DNA of 64,000 bases from an uncultured Sulfitobacter sp. (GTDB lineage: Bacteria > Pseudomonadota > Alphaproteobacteria > Rhodobacterales > Rhodobacteraceae). Location: positions 1 through 64,000 of the forward strand of contig CANMXJ010000018.1 of NCBI GenBank assembly GCA_947501805.1, in the 5' to 3' direction. A model generated the notes under the pieces. The model searched no databases, was not told where the DNA came from, and saw only the letters and a program-made list of their open reading frames with translations. Positions 8,148 through 16,107 of the stretch are shown here, in pieces (position 1 is the stretch's first letter; each line of letters opens with the position of its first letter). The translations under genes and the position numbers were made by a program.

Positions 8148-9185
8148 TCAGCGGACATGATAGTATGCCGCAAGACTGGCCAGAAAGGTGAGTAAGACAA
8201 GGATCGAATCCAGTCCGAACATGCGAAAACGGGGTTTGCGCCGGACTATCAGGCCGATGAGATATATCGAGGTTACGGTTAGGCCGAACCCCAAAGCGAG
8301 GCTGACCATATGCGATGTGTTTTGCAAGATCGGGCCTGCGCGAAACAGGATATCTGCCGGAAAGACCAGAACCAGCATGATCAGGTTGCTGCCGAATATG
8401 TTCGAGATGGCCATAGTATAGGCACCTATGCGCACGGCTGCGATGCTGGTGCTTAGCTCCGGTAATGATGTGGCAGCGGCCAGCAATGTGACACCTATGA
8501 ATCCGGTGCCAAGGCCCGATTGATCCGCAATCCGGTCAGCGAACAAGACAAGCAACAGGCCAAAAACCAAGATGGCCAGACAGGCGGCAATGGCCTGCCA
8601 GATCAAACTGGTGTCAGGCGCTTCTGCCAGACCCGTCGGCGCGGGGAAAGCAAGCGGATCAGGATCAGGCAGATCAACAGGTACCCAATCACTGTTGTCA
8701 TTATACCGGCGCAACAACCATATGGCACCACCATAGATTATTGCGATGCAAAGGCTGCCAATCCCCACACCGGCAACAACAATTGTTTCACCCAAATTGA
8801 TGATGACCAGCGTGACGGACAGCAACAGCACCAACAATATTGCCTCAAGCGCGTGATTTGTTTTGCGGGGGTAGTTTGTAATCGGGCCACGCGCCCAGAA
8901 ATCCGCCATCGCAAGAATGGCAGTTTGTAACGCGATACCGCCAAAGAGGTTGTTCAACACCAGATCTTGCGATTGCTGAACGGCAGCGGTCAAGGTTGTG
9001 GCGATCTCTGGCAGCGAGGTCGCAAGGGACAATAGCAACAGACCCACCAGTGACTTTGCCAGTCTGAACCGGTCCGCCAAAGCATCCGCAAGAAATGCCA
9101 GTCTTGCCCCTGCGATCCAGACGCAAGTCGCACTCAGGGCAAAAAATGCCATGCTTTGCAGCAGGGATGTAACCGGCATCTGCAT
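8148..9185 (-). CDS. Sodium/calcium exchanger-family antiporter
   Basis: A 345-residue membrane protein of the Ca2+:cation antiporter superfamily. The two alpha-repeats are visible: LLLSLATSLPEIATT in the first half and LLAAATSLPELSTSIAA in the second, each with the family T-S-x-P-E core in which the glutamate binds cation. About ten hydrophobic helices are present, with a longer polar loop in the middle (about residues 165-195). It is transcribed divergently from the VIT-family gene. Whether it exports calcium or another divalent ion cannot be told from sequence. Confidence 0.88.
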   Translation of the reverse strand: MQMPVTSLLQSMAFFALSATCVWIAGARLAFLADALADRFRLAKSLVGLLLLSLATSLPEIATTLTAAVQQSQDLVLNNLFGGIALQTAILAMADFWARGPITNYPRKTNHALEAILLVLLLSVTLVIINLGETIVVAGVGIGSLCIAIIYGGAIWLLRRYNDNSDWVPVDLPDPDPLAFPAPTGLAEAPDTSLIWQAIAACLAILVFGLLLVLFADRIADQSGLGTGFIGVTLLAAATSLPELSTSIAAVRIGAYTMAISNIFGSNLIMLVLVFPADILFRAGPILQNTSHMVSLALGFGLTVTSIYLIGLIVRRKPRFRMFGLDSILVLLTFLASLAAYYHVR

Positions 9186-9218
9186 TTCTATGATTTAGCA
9201 AAACAACATCCACGTTTC

Positions 9219-9232
9219 TTGACATGGCTCAA
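9219..9232. promoter_or_regulatory. Weak Fnr/FixK-like site between divergent transporter genes
   Basis: TTGACATGGCTCAA matches one perfect half-site (TTGAC) and a second half with one deviation (CTCAA instead of RTCAA). It lies 35 nt before the start of the VIT-family gene at 9267 and a similar distance from the divergent antiporter gene. It is included because it sits in the same kind of position as the stronger boxes; alone it would not be convincing. Confidence 0.35.
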
Positions 9233-9266
9233 TGGCAGCGCAGCGAACTTCAGCAAAGATGCGATT

Positions 9267-9980
9267 ATGACATATGAACACGGACACAGCCGTCAGGAAA
9301 TTGCCGACCGTCTTTCAAACGGACAGCAGCATAGCAACCTCAAGGACATGATCTATGGCGGGATCGACGGGGCGGTCACGACCTTTGCCATTGTCGCCGG
9401 GGTTGAAGGCGCGGGATTGCCACATAGCATTATTGTGGCGCTTGGCCTTGCCAATATCATCGCGGACGGTTTTTCGATGGCGGCTAGCAATTATTCCGGC
9501 ACCAAGGCTGAACTGGATGATCGCAAACGCATCATCCAGATCGAAGAACGCCACATCGCGGAACACCCCGAAGGCGAGTTGGAAGAACTGCGGCAGATCT
9601 TGCAGATTCGCGGGTTGTCCGGTGACGTGCTGGATCAAGCCACCCATGCTATTTCCCAGAGCCGCGACAAGTGGATCGACATGATGTTGACCGATGAATA
9701 CGGGCTTGCGCGGGACGATCCCGAACCGATGCGGGCAGCTATTGCAACATTCACGGCGTTTCTGGTTGCCGGTGCCGTGCCGCTGATACCGTTCCTGTTC
9801 GGTCTGCAAAACGCATTTACCATCGCCATTCTTGCGACCTTGCTCACCTTCTTTCTGATTGGCGCCGGCAAAAGCCGTTGGTCGCTTGCCAAATGGTGGC
9901 GCTCGGGTCTTGAAACGCTGCTGATTGGTGGTGTGGCAGCCCTGCTGGCCTATGGCGTCGGCGGGCTTTTCCATCCCTGA
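9267..9980 (+). CDS. VIT1/CCC1-family iron or manganese transporter
   Basis: A 237-residue protein of the vacuolar iron transporter family. The start MTYEHGHS at 9267 is preferred to an upstream ATG that lies inside the divergent antiporter gene. Typical features are YGGIDGAVTTFAIVAGVEGA in helix 1, ADGFSMAASNYSGTKAE in helix 2, a charged cytosolic metal-binding region rich in glutamate (about residues 80-140) and three C-terminal hydrophobic helices. Members move Fe2+ or Mn2+ out of the cytoplasm. The location inside an oxygen-responsive island would fit disposal of ferrous iron, which accumulates when oxygen is low (inference). Confidence 0.9.
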   Translation: MTYEHGHSRQEIADRLSNGQQHSNLKDMIYGGIDGAVTTFAIVAGVEGAGLPHSIIVALGLANIIADGFSMAASNYSGTKAELDDRKRIIQIEERHIAEHPEGELEELRQILQIRGLSGDVLDQATHAISQSRDKWIDMMLTDEYGLARDDPEPMRAAIATFTAFLVAGAVPLIPFLFGLQNAFTIAILATLLTFFLIGAGKSRWSLAKWWRSGLETLLIGGVAALLAYGVGGLFHP

Positions 9981-9989
9981 CACGACGGT

Positions 9990-10003
9990 TTGAGGGATAT
10001 CAA
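9990..10003. promoter_or_regulatory. Fnr/FixK-like box upstream of M50 protease gene
   Basis: TTGAGGGATATCAA has a perfect ATCAA half and a TTGAG half with one deviation from TTGAY. It lies 50 nt upstream of the M50 protease start at 10053. The same variant (TTGAG-N4-ATCAA) occurs again at 25120. Confidence 0.55.
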
Positions 10004-10052
10004 TTCACAGAATTCCGATTGCGATAGTCTGGGGACAAAAACGGAGACAGCG

Positions 10053-11195
10053 ATGTTCTCAAATGCGGTGCGACTCTTTTCGCTGAATGGTTTTGATATC
10101 AAGGTTGATCCCAGCTGGTTGATCATTGCTGCGCTTATCACGTGGAGTCTGTCCCAGCAGTATTTCCCGGAGGCTCTGCCGGATGCGCCTCAGGTGGTCT
10201 ATCTTGTCATGGCGGTTGTCGGGATGCTTGGTCTGTTTGGATCGTTGTTGTTGCATGAACTGGCACATTCCATCGTGGCACGGCAGTTGGGCGTTCCGAT
10301 CAAAAGCATCACCCTGTTTATCTTTGGGGGCATGGCGGAACTGGGAACTGAACCGACATCCGCGCGCGACGAATTCCGGATTGCGGTTGCAGGCCCTCTT
10401 ATGTCGTTCAGTCTGGCGTTCGGGTTCTGGATTTTGGCCCAGATGATCTGGGTCGCCTCCGATGCAACCGCTTTGGTCGAAGTGCTGTCTTATCTCGCGC
10501 TGATCAATCTGGTGCTGGCCCTGTTCAATCTGGTGCCTGCCTTTCCGTTGGATGGCGGGCGCATATTGCGGGCGTATTTGTGGCAGCGCAGCGGTGATGC
10601 CCTCGCGGCGACACAGGCTGCCGCCAGATCGGGAACCATCTTTGCCTATTTCCTCATGATGATGGGGGTAATGGCCCTGTTTCAAGGCGCGTTTGTCGCC
10701 GGTCTTTGGCAACTCATGATCGGAGGATTTGTCCTGATTGCAGCGCGGTCCAGCTACACCTCGCAACTGGCCCGCACCGTGTTTGATGGCAAGCGTGTGA
10801 GCGCGTTGATGACCCATGATCCTGTCACTGTGGCCCCTGATGTCACGCTGTCGGAATTTGTGAACCGGATCGTGCTGGGCCTTGGTGTAACCTTTGTGCC
10901 TGTTGTCGAAGACAACGTGCTTCTCGGGCATATCGATCAATCTGTGCTGTCCAAGATAGACCGCGAAAACTGGACCAATACGCAAGTTGGCGATGTGTTT
11001 GTCGGTTTGGACCGTGGTCTGATGATTGCGCCGGATCTGCCGGTTCCCGAGCTTTTCGAAATAATTTCAAAAACAGGTCAACGCAAATTCATGGTGGTCT
11101 TGGATCACCACCTTCACGGCGTAATCACGCTCGCGGATCTGACCCGATACCTCAACCTGAACCGTCTCCCGCACACAAGAGGACAAATCCCGTGA
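10053..11195 (+). CDS. Site-2 protease (M50) with CBS domains
   Basis: A 380-residue intramembrane metalloprotease of the Rip3/SpoIVFB type. The zinc motif HELAH is at residues 68-72 within a membrane helix, and the third ligand is Asp167 in PAFPLDGGR. About five hydrophobic helices are followed by a cytosolic pair of CBS-like segments (about 250-370) that could sense nucleotides. GGAGA lies 8 nt before the ATG at 10053, which decides the start. The stop overlaps the GTG start of the oxidoreductase gene (GTGA). M50-CBS proteases next to universal stress proteins are also found in the mycobacterial dormancy regulon. The substrate is unknown. Confidence 0.9.
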   Translation: MFSNAVRLFSLNGFDIKVDPSWLIIAALITWSLSQQYFPEALPDAPQVVYLVMAVVGMLGLFGSLLLHELAHSIVARQLGVPIKSITLFIFGGMAELGTEPTSARDEFRIAVAGPLMSFSLAFGFWILAQMIWVASDATALVEVLSYLALINLVLALFNLVPAFPLDGGRILRAYLWQRSGDALAATQAAARSGTIFAYFLMMMGVMALFQGAFVAGLWQLMIGGFVLIAARSSYTSQLARTVFDGKRVSALMTHDPVTVAPDVTLSEFVNRIVLGLGVTFVPVVEDNVLLGHIDQSVLSKIDRENWTNTQVGDVFVGLDRGLMIAPDLPVPELFEIISKTGQRKFMVVLDHHLHGVITLADLTRYLNLNRLPHTRGQIP

Positions 11196-11770
11196 CCAAC
11201 ATTCTTATCCTGCAAGGGCATCCTGACCCTGAAAAATCCCATCTCTGCCATGCCATTGCAGGAGAATACCGCACCGCCGCCCTGCAAAGTGGCCATCATG
11301 TGCAGGTCATCAGCATTGCGGATCAGGACATTCCTTTCCTGCGTTCCAAAGTCGAGTGGGAAAGCGATGATCTGCCACAAGTCGCAATCGACGGTCAGGC
11401 AGCCGTCAGCGCGGCGGATCACATCGTGCTGATTTATCCGCTTTGGATGGGTGATATTCCCGCGATCGTCAAAGCATGGATCGAGCAGGTTCTGCGCCAA
11501 GGGTTTGCTTTTCAGATGGATCAAAAAGGATGGAAAGCCGCGCTTAGTGGCAAATCAGCGCGAGTGATTGTCACGATGGGCATGCCGGGATTTGCGTACC
11601 GGTTTTTCTTTCTGGCCCATTCATTGCGCAGTCTTGATCGCAACATCCTGAAATTCTGCGGTATTCGCCCGGTACGCTGGAGCATTTTCGGCAATGCCGA
11701 AGACCCAACCGGCAAGGCACAGGCAGGTTTTCTTGAAAAAGCAGCCGAACTTGGCAGCGCCGCTCGGTAA
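11192..11770 (+). CDS. NAD(P)H-dependent flavin oxidoreductase (KefF/NQO-like)
   Basis: A 192-residue flavodoxin-fold protein starting with GTG at 11192, overlapping the protease stop. The N terminus shows the FMN phosphate loop GHPDPEKSHLCHA, and YPLWMGDIPAIVKAWIEQVL is the conserved quinone-reductase core. The family transfers two electrons from NAD(P)H to quinones or similar compounds; KefF-type members also regulate potassium efflux. The coupling to the M50 protease gene suggests coexpression. It converges on the universal stress protein gene with only 4 nt between stops. Substrate unknown. Confidence 0.85.
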   Translation: MTNILILQGHPDPEKSHLCHAIAGEYRTAALQSGHHVQVISIADQDIPFLRSKVEWESDDLPQVAIDGQAAVSAADHIVLIYPLWMGDIPAIVKAWIEQVLRQGFAFQMDQKGWKAALSGKSARVIVTMGMPGFAYRFFFLAHSLRSLDRNILKFCGIRPVRWSIFGNAEDPTGKAQAGFLEKAAELGSAAR

Positions 11771-11774
11771 GGGA

Positions 11775-12221
11775 TCAGATCACAGACAGCGATGCGCATT
11801 TCGCCATGTGGTTGATCCGTTGCGTCGTACTGCCCAGAACCAGACTGGAAATCCCGCTAAGCCCGCGTCGTCCGGTGACAATCAGGTCCGCTCCGATCTC
11901 GTCCGCGTGCTTTAGAATTTCGGTCGCACCGTCACCGTGCGGCATATGCGTTTTTACCGATGAGAATTGCATGTCGGTTGCAATCTGGCGCACCTCTTCA
12001 AGGATCTTTTTCCCTGCCTCTTCGATCTCTTCAAACGAAGGTTTGGAGATCGCCGCATGATACCCCGCAACAGCACCCACAACAAAGGCCGCTGTTTCGG
12101 CGTGCGGCACATGTACCAGCGTCACAGTGCCCGAATAATGCTGTGCAAGGTCGAATCCGACACGGGCGGCCTTTTTGGATTGCTCTGATCCATCAAGGCC
12201 GACAATTATCTCTTTGAACAT
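11775..12221 (-). CDS. Universal stress protein, single domain
   Basis: A 148-residue UspA-fold protein. The start MFKEIIVGLDGSEQSKKA and the ATP-binding signature G-x2-G-x9-G-S/T near the C terminus (GRRGLSGISSLVLGSTTQRI) are both intact, so it likely binds ATP. A ribosome-binding purine run, GGAGAAACC, precedes the ATG at 12221. It is the shortest of four Usp or Usp-like proteins in this 16-kb stretch and is transcribed away from the histidine kinase gene. Its exact target is unknown; family members support survival in growth arrest and low oxygen. Confidence 0.92.
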   Translation of the reverse strand: MFKEIIVGLDGSEQSKKAARVGFDLAQHYSGTVTLVHVPHAETAAFVVGAVAGYHAAISKPSFEEIEEAGKKILEEVRQIATDMQFSSVKTHMPHGDGATEILKHADEIGADLIVTGRRGLSGISSLVLGSTTQRINHMAKCASLSVI

Positions 12222-12370
12222 CTGGTTTCTCCGATTTGCAGGTCAGCCCCCCTGACCATAGGTGGCGATCAATACGCCAGAATACGCTGCCGGAGGTCAA
12301 CGTGATCAGGTCGATCACTGCCCCGCTACGTCCTTTCATTCTAAGTTAGGCAGTTTGAATCCGCACTGCC

Positions 12371-12384
12371 TTGACACATGTCAA
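12371..12384. promoter_or_regulatory. Fnr/FixK-type box upstream of FixL-like kinase
   Basis: TTGACACATGTCAA is a perfect palindrome and a full match to TTGAY-N4-RTCAA. It lies 58 nt before the histidine kinase start at 12442. If bound by the local FixK-like protein it would create feedback between regulator and sensor. Two other inverted repeats lie nearby in the same gap, GGTCAG-N5-CTGACC at 12241-12257 and a GGCG/CGCC pair at 12264-12278, of unknown meaning. Confidence 0.75.
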
Positions 12385-12441
12385 TTCAGGGTTGCCCTTC
12401 TGTCGCAGCATTTGGCAGGGTGGTTAAAAGGAAAATCGCAC

Positions 12442-13992
12442 ATGAACGACGCCACAGAAGACAGCGCCATACTAGACGGTATTCTTGAGGCTTCGGTGGA
12501 TGCAATACTCGTGTCGGATCAACACGGTACAATCCTGCGCGCTAACCCGGCAGCGGCCAGATTGTTCCGCTATGAAATCGCCGAAATGGTTGGACAGACT
12601 GTGAATATGCTGATGCCCCAAGCCATGGCGGAATTGCACGACGGGTTTATGGCGCATCACATCGCTACCGGAGAGAAACGGATCATCGGGATAGGGCGCG
12701 ACGTAGAAGGGCAGCGCAAAGACGGTTCGGTGTTTCCCTTGCACCTTTCGGTCGGCCACTCAAAGGTTGCACAGCAACGTATCTTTGTTGCCATTCTACA
12801 TGACCTCACGCACCGCAAAGCGACAGAGGACGCGCTTGCCCGTTCGCAGCGACTGGATGCCATTGGCCAAATGACGGGTGGCATCGCACATGATTTCAAC
12901 AATCTGCTGACGGTGATTATCGGCAATCTCGAACTGCTGGAAATGCGCGGCGTCGATCAGCCCCAACTGCCCTTGATCAAGGACGCGCTGGAGTCTGCCG
13001 AACTTGGGGCGGATCTGACATCGCGGTTGATGATCTTTGCCCGCAAGAGCAATCTCAAACCGGAAAAGGCAGATTTGCGGATTTTCTGTTCAGAGACGCT
13101 TGCGCTTCTGAAGCGCACAATGGGAGCGACCTACCGGATCAAGACTGAGTTTGCGGATGATCTGGACATGGTGATGATTGACCCTGTGCAACTGCAATCG
13201 GCGTTAATGAACCTTGCACTGAATGCGCGGGATGCGATGCCGTCCGGCGGAGAATTGCTGGTCACCATCGACAATGTCACCATCGACGACACCTATATGG
13301 CACAGGAAACCGACATTGAGGCGGGTGACTACGTGCGTCTTTCGGTAAACGACAATGGTATTGGCATGAGCCCGGAAGCGCAGCGCCGCGCTTTCGAGCC
13401 GTTCTTTACGACAAAATCCGAAAGCGGTGGCACCGGTCTGGGGCTGGCCATGGTCTATGGCTTTGTGCGTCAATCGGGCGGGCACGTGACGCTCTATAGT
13501 GAACAGGGTCTCGGAAGCAGTTTTGGTCTCTACTTTCCGGCATTGCCAAGAGGGGCAGAAGAGCGCGCGCAGCAGGACGGCAACGGCCTTGCCTCAAAGC
13601 AGCTTCCTGGCAGGGGCGAAACCGTTCTGGTTGTTGAGGACAATCCGAAGGTGCGCAAACTGTCTATCGAGCGTATTCGCGACCTTGGCTTTGAAACACT
13701 TGGCGCCGAAAGTGGCGATGAAGCGTATCGGATGCTCAAGGCCGGTGCTGTGGTCGAGATTGTGTTTTCCGATCTTGTGATGCCGGGCGAGTTGAACGGT
13801 TATGATCTGGCGGCAAAAATCGCCAGCGAGTTTCCGGCAATCAAAGTGCTGCTCACGTCGGGTTATGCCAGCGATGTGGTTACAGACATAATGGCCCATG
13901 AACAGCCTTATGACATCTTGCACAAACCCTACCGCCAGTCGGAATTGGCGCGGCGCCTTCAGGCGCTGATGGTGGCAGGACCGGACGCCTGA
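12442..13992 (+). CDS. Hybrid histidine kinase with FixL-like haem PAS domain
   Basis: A 516-residue soluble sensor kinase: PAS domain (about 10-125), histidine-kinase dimerisation domain with phospho-acceptor His150 (GGIAHDFNNLLT), ATPase domain (about 245-375, with NALNARDAMP-like N box and GGTGLGLAMVYG) and a C-terminal receiver (about 395-510). The PAS domain closely follows rhizobial FixL: His66 in ELHDGF and Arg86 in IIGIGRDV are 20 residues apart, as are the haem ligand His200 and oxygen-contacting Arg220 of Bradyrhizobium FixL, and GQRKDGSVFPLHLSVG matches FixL. The kinase core differs from FixL (HDFNN type). The ATG at 12442 follows AAAGGAAA; the longer upstream frame has no such signal. 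The 3' end overlaps the convergent response-regulator gene by 34 nt. Confidence 0.88.
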   Translation: MNDATEDSAILDGILEASVDAILVSDQHGTILRANPAAARLFRYEIAEMVGQTVNMLMPQAMAELHDGFMAHHIATGEKRIIGIGRDVEGQRKDGSVFPLHLSVGHSKVAQQRIFVAILHDLTHRKATEDALARSQRLDAIGQMTGGIAHDFNNLLTVIIGNLELLEMRGVDQPQLPLIKDALESAELGADLTSRLMIFARKSNLKPEKADLRIFCSETLALLKRTMGATYRIKTEFADDLDMVMIDPVQLQSALMNLALNARDAMPSGGELLVTIDNVTIDDTYMAQETDIEAGDYVRLSVNDNGIGMSPEAQRRAFEPFFTTKSESGGTGLGLAMVYGFVRQSGGHVTLYSEQGLGSSFGLYFPALPRGAEERAQQDGNGLASKQLPGRGETVLVVEDNPKVRKLSIERIRDLGFETLGAESGDEAYRMLKAGAVVEIVFSDLVMPGELNGYDLAAKIASEFPAIKVLLTSGYASDVVTDIMAHEQPYDILHKPYRQSELARRLQALMVAGPDA

Positions 13993-14738
13993 ACCTTTTG
14001 CACGTCACAGGCAAACGTATAGCCAACACCGCGCACGGTCTTGATCAGTTTGGGATCTGACGTGTCACGTTCGATTTTTTTACGCAGGCGGGCAATCTGG
14101 TTGTCGATGGTGCGATCCAGCGGGCTCCATTCCGTGCCCCCTGTAAGGTCCATCAACTGATCACGCGACAGGACACGTTTGGGCCGGTTCAGAAATACAT
14201 CCAGCAGTTTGAAATCACCACTGGTCAGGCCGCATTCCGTATTGTCACGGTCAATCAGCTTCATCTGGTCGGGGATCGCGATCATCCCGTCAAAGGTGAA
14301 ATGCAAACTGCCATGGCAAGACTTTGAACCATCCGTTGGACCCACAGGATTTTCCTGCACCTGCGGTGAGGGTCGGCTCCGGCGCAAGACACTTCTGATC
14401 CGGGCAACTACTTCGCGGACGTGAAAGGGTTTGGTGATGTAATCATCCGCCCCAACCTCAAGTCCGACAACGCGGTCAATGACATCATCTTTGCCGGTGA
14501 CCATGATGATTGGCACCTGGGTCGTGCGCCTGATTTTGCGGGCCAGATCAATACCGTTATCCGAACCAAGATTGAGGTCCAGCGTAATCAGACTGACAGG
14601 CACGGTTTCAATCGCTGCCAGAACCTCGCCTGCATCTTGTGCTTCGGAGACGACAAAACCATCGTCCTCAAGCACGTTACGCAAAAGAGTTCTGATCTTG
14701 GGATCGTCATCAACGACAAGGATAGTTTGATCCGACAC
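13959..14738 (-). CDS. OmpR-family response regulator
   Basis: A 259-residue two-domain regulator. The receiver has the acidic pair in VVDDDPK, phospho-acceptor Asp54 (LITLDLNLG), the conserved threonine in VTGKDD and lysine in YITKPF. A winged-helix DNA-binding domain of the OmpR/PhoB type follows (about 145-245, SGDFKLLDVFLNRP and DRTIDNQIARLRKKIE). It points toward and overlaps the hybrid kinase gene, so pairing with that kinase is possible but the kinase already carries its own receiver. A spacer of about 30 residues between domains is unusually polar. Target genes are unknown. Confidence 0.9.
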   Translation of the reverse strand: MSDQTILVVDDDPKIRTLLRNVLEDDGFVVSEAQDAGEVLAAIETVPVSLITLDLNLGSDNGIDLARKIRRTTQVPIIMVTGKDDVIDRVVGLEVGADDYITKPFHVREVVARIRSVLRRSRPSPQVQENPVGPTDGSKSCHGSLHFTFDGMIAIPDQMKLIDRDNTECGLTSGDFKLLDVFLNRPKRVLSRDQLMDLTGGTEWSPLDRTIDNQIARLRKKIERDTSDPKLIKTVRGVGYTFACDVQKVQASGPATISA

Positions 14739-14909
14739 AAGGTCTCCTTAAACCCTGAATGGGTCACTAGAATATGAACACGATATAGGTATGTTTCCGC
14801 CGCATACTTAGCACTGTTACAAATTGATACAAAAACCCGCCTCAGCAGAATAAACCGGATTACATTTCCGCTTCAAGGTGACCTCGAATTGATCAGGAGG
14901 TTCATCACA

Positions 14910-15584
14910 ATGTATGTCACGATTCCTACTGAAAACCCGCTGCCATCTGCCATTTCGCCCCTCACGTCGCCGCAACAGCAAGTTGCAGAAACCCGGCTCA
15001 AGCCTGGGTCCTATCTGTATTACGAAGGCGACAACGTGGAATGGCTGTATCAGGTAACCAGCGGTGTTTTACGGCTGACACGTTTGTTAGCGGATGGGCG
15101 CCGTCAGGTGATCGCCTTTGGTTATCCCGGTGATATTGTTGGATTTCCTTCTGCGGGGGTTCATCATACGGATTGTGACGCATTGACAAATGTACGCTTG
15201 CAACCTTTTCGCCGTGCAGCCCTTGAGAATGGTGAAGGCGACCTGGAACTGCACAACGCCCTGTTGCAAGCCGCCTTGCGTGAAATCAGTGCGATGCAGG
15301 ACCACTTCATGATGCTTGGGCGGAAATCTGCCAGTGAAAAGCTGGCGTCGTTCCTTTGTGTGCTTGCTGAACGAGTCGGCACAGATCTAGGGACTTATCG
15401 CAATGTCACATTGCCAATGAGTCGCTCTGACATTGCTGATTTTCTGGGACTGACCACAGAAACGGTCAGCCGGACGTTCACGCAGTTGCGCAAAAGCAAG
15501 ATCATCGCCATCGAGAACATTCATACAGTCATCATACAACGCCCGACCGCCCTTCTTGGTCTGTCGCTGGGTGATCGCGGCTAA
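14910..15584 (+). CDS. FixK-like Crp/Fnr-family transcription regulator
   Basis: A 224-residue regulator with an N-terminal beta-roll sensor domain (about 25-125), a long dimer helix and a C-terminal winged helix-turn-helix. The recognition helix reads TTETVSRTF, with the E-x-x-S-R pattern by which Fnr and FixK read TTGA half-sites. The N-terminal cysteine cluster that holds the 4Fe-4S centre in Fnr is absent, so it resembles FixK rather than an oxygen-sensing Fnr. AGGAGG at 14895-14900, 9 nt before the ATG, fixes the start. A strong terminator follows at 15613. It is the obvious candidate to bind the nine Fnr/FixK-type boxes seen between 4.5 and 25.2 kb. Confidence 0.9.
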   Translation: MYVTIPTENPLPSAISPLTSPQQQVAETRLKPGSYLYYEGDNVEWLYQVTSGVLRLTRLLADGRRQVIAFGYPGDIVGFPSAGVHHTDCDALTNVRLQPFRRAALENGEGDLELHNALLQAALREISAMQDHFMMLGRKSASEKLASFLCVLAERVGTDLGTYRNVTLPMSRSDIADFLGLTTETVSRTFTQLRKSKIIAIENIHTVIIQRPTALLGLSLGDRG

Positions 15585-15612
15585 CCGCAACGCAAAGCAG
15601 ATTTCAGATCAC

Positions 15613-15648
15613 AAATGCCACGGAGATTTCCATCTCCGTGGCATTTTT
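15613..15648 (+). terminator. Strong intrinsic terminator after the FixK-like gene
   Basis: A perfect 15-bp stem (15613-15627 with 15632-15646) closes a 4-nt loop and ends in a T run. The A-rich left arm means it can also work on the opposite strand, stopping transcription of the convergent DUF2267 gene that ends at 15656. Confidence 0.9.
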
Positions 15649-15655
15649 CATGGGT

Positions 15656-16087
15656 TCAGGGGGCTGGCCACAGATCACGGATACTTGTGGGTAAAGTCGC
15701 GCGCACGTCTTCGATCTCTCCCCTGCTAAGACGGTTGTTCAACAGATCAAAGACACATTTGATGTCATCACGCCCTCTGTATTCATTGGTCTGGCCCATC
15801 TGGTTTGTAATGAATGTGATAAAGTCAGCGACGTTACGTTCCTTGATCGGCGTATGTTTGGGCACCCAGCCTTCAAACATGAAACCACGTATCAACAATG
15901 GCAATTGTGCGGACAATTGCGCCAACTCGTCGACCACAAGATGATCCCGAATACGATGCAACGTCACCCGTAACAGGCGCAGCGCACTTCGTTTTGAGGA
16001 CCAGTCAAGGCGTGCTGCCAGTTCGTTGATCCATTCGTGAGTCAAATGAACGCTATGGTCGATTACTTCCAAACCTTGAACCGTCAT
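15656..16087 (-). CDS. DUF2267 protein
   Basis: A 143-residue soluble helical protein that fits the DUF2267 family: THEWINELAARLDW near the start, then RALRLLRVTLHRIRDHL-like helices and LPLLIRGFMFEGW. The family has no assigned biochemical function but often occurs beside universal stress proteins and low-oxygen regulators. It is the second gene of a pair, starting 20 nt after the stop of the bactofilin-like membrane protein, with TTACAGGAGAAAG-type ribosome-binding sequence in that gap. Confidence 0.85.
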   Translation of the reverse strand: MTVQGLEVIDHSVHLTHEWINELAARLDWSSKRSALRLLRVTLHRIRDHLVVDELAQLSAQLPLLIRGFMFEGWVPKHTPIKERNVADFITFITNQMGQTNEYRGRDDIKCVFDLLNNRLSRGEIEDVRATLPTSIRDLWPAP

Positions 16088-16107
16088 GGGCTTTCTCCTG
16101 TTACTAA

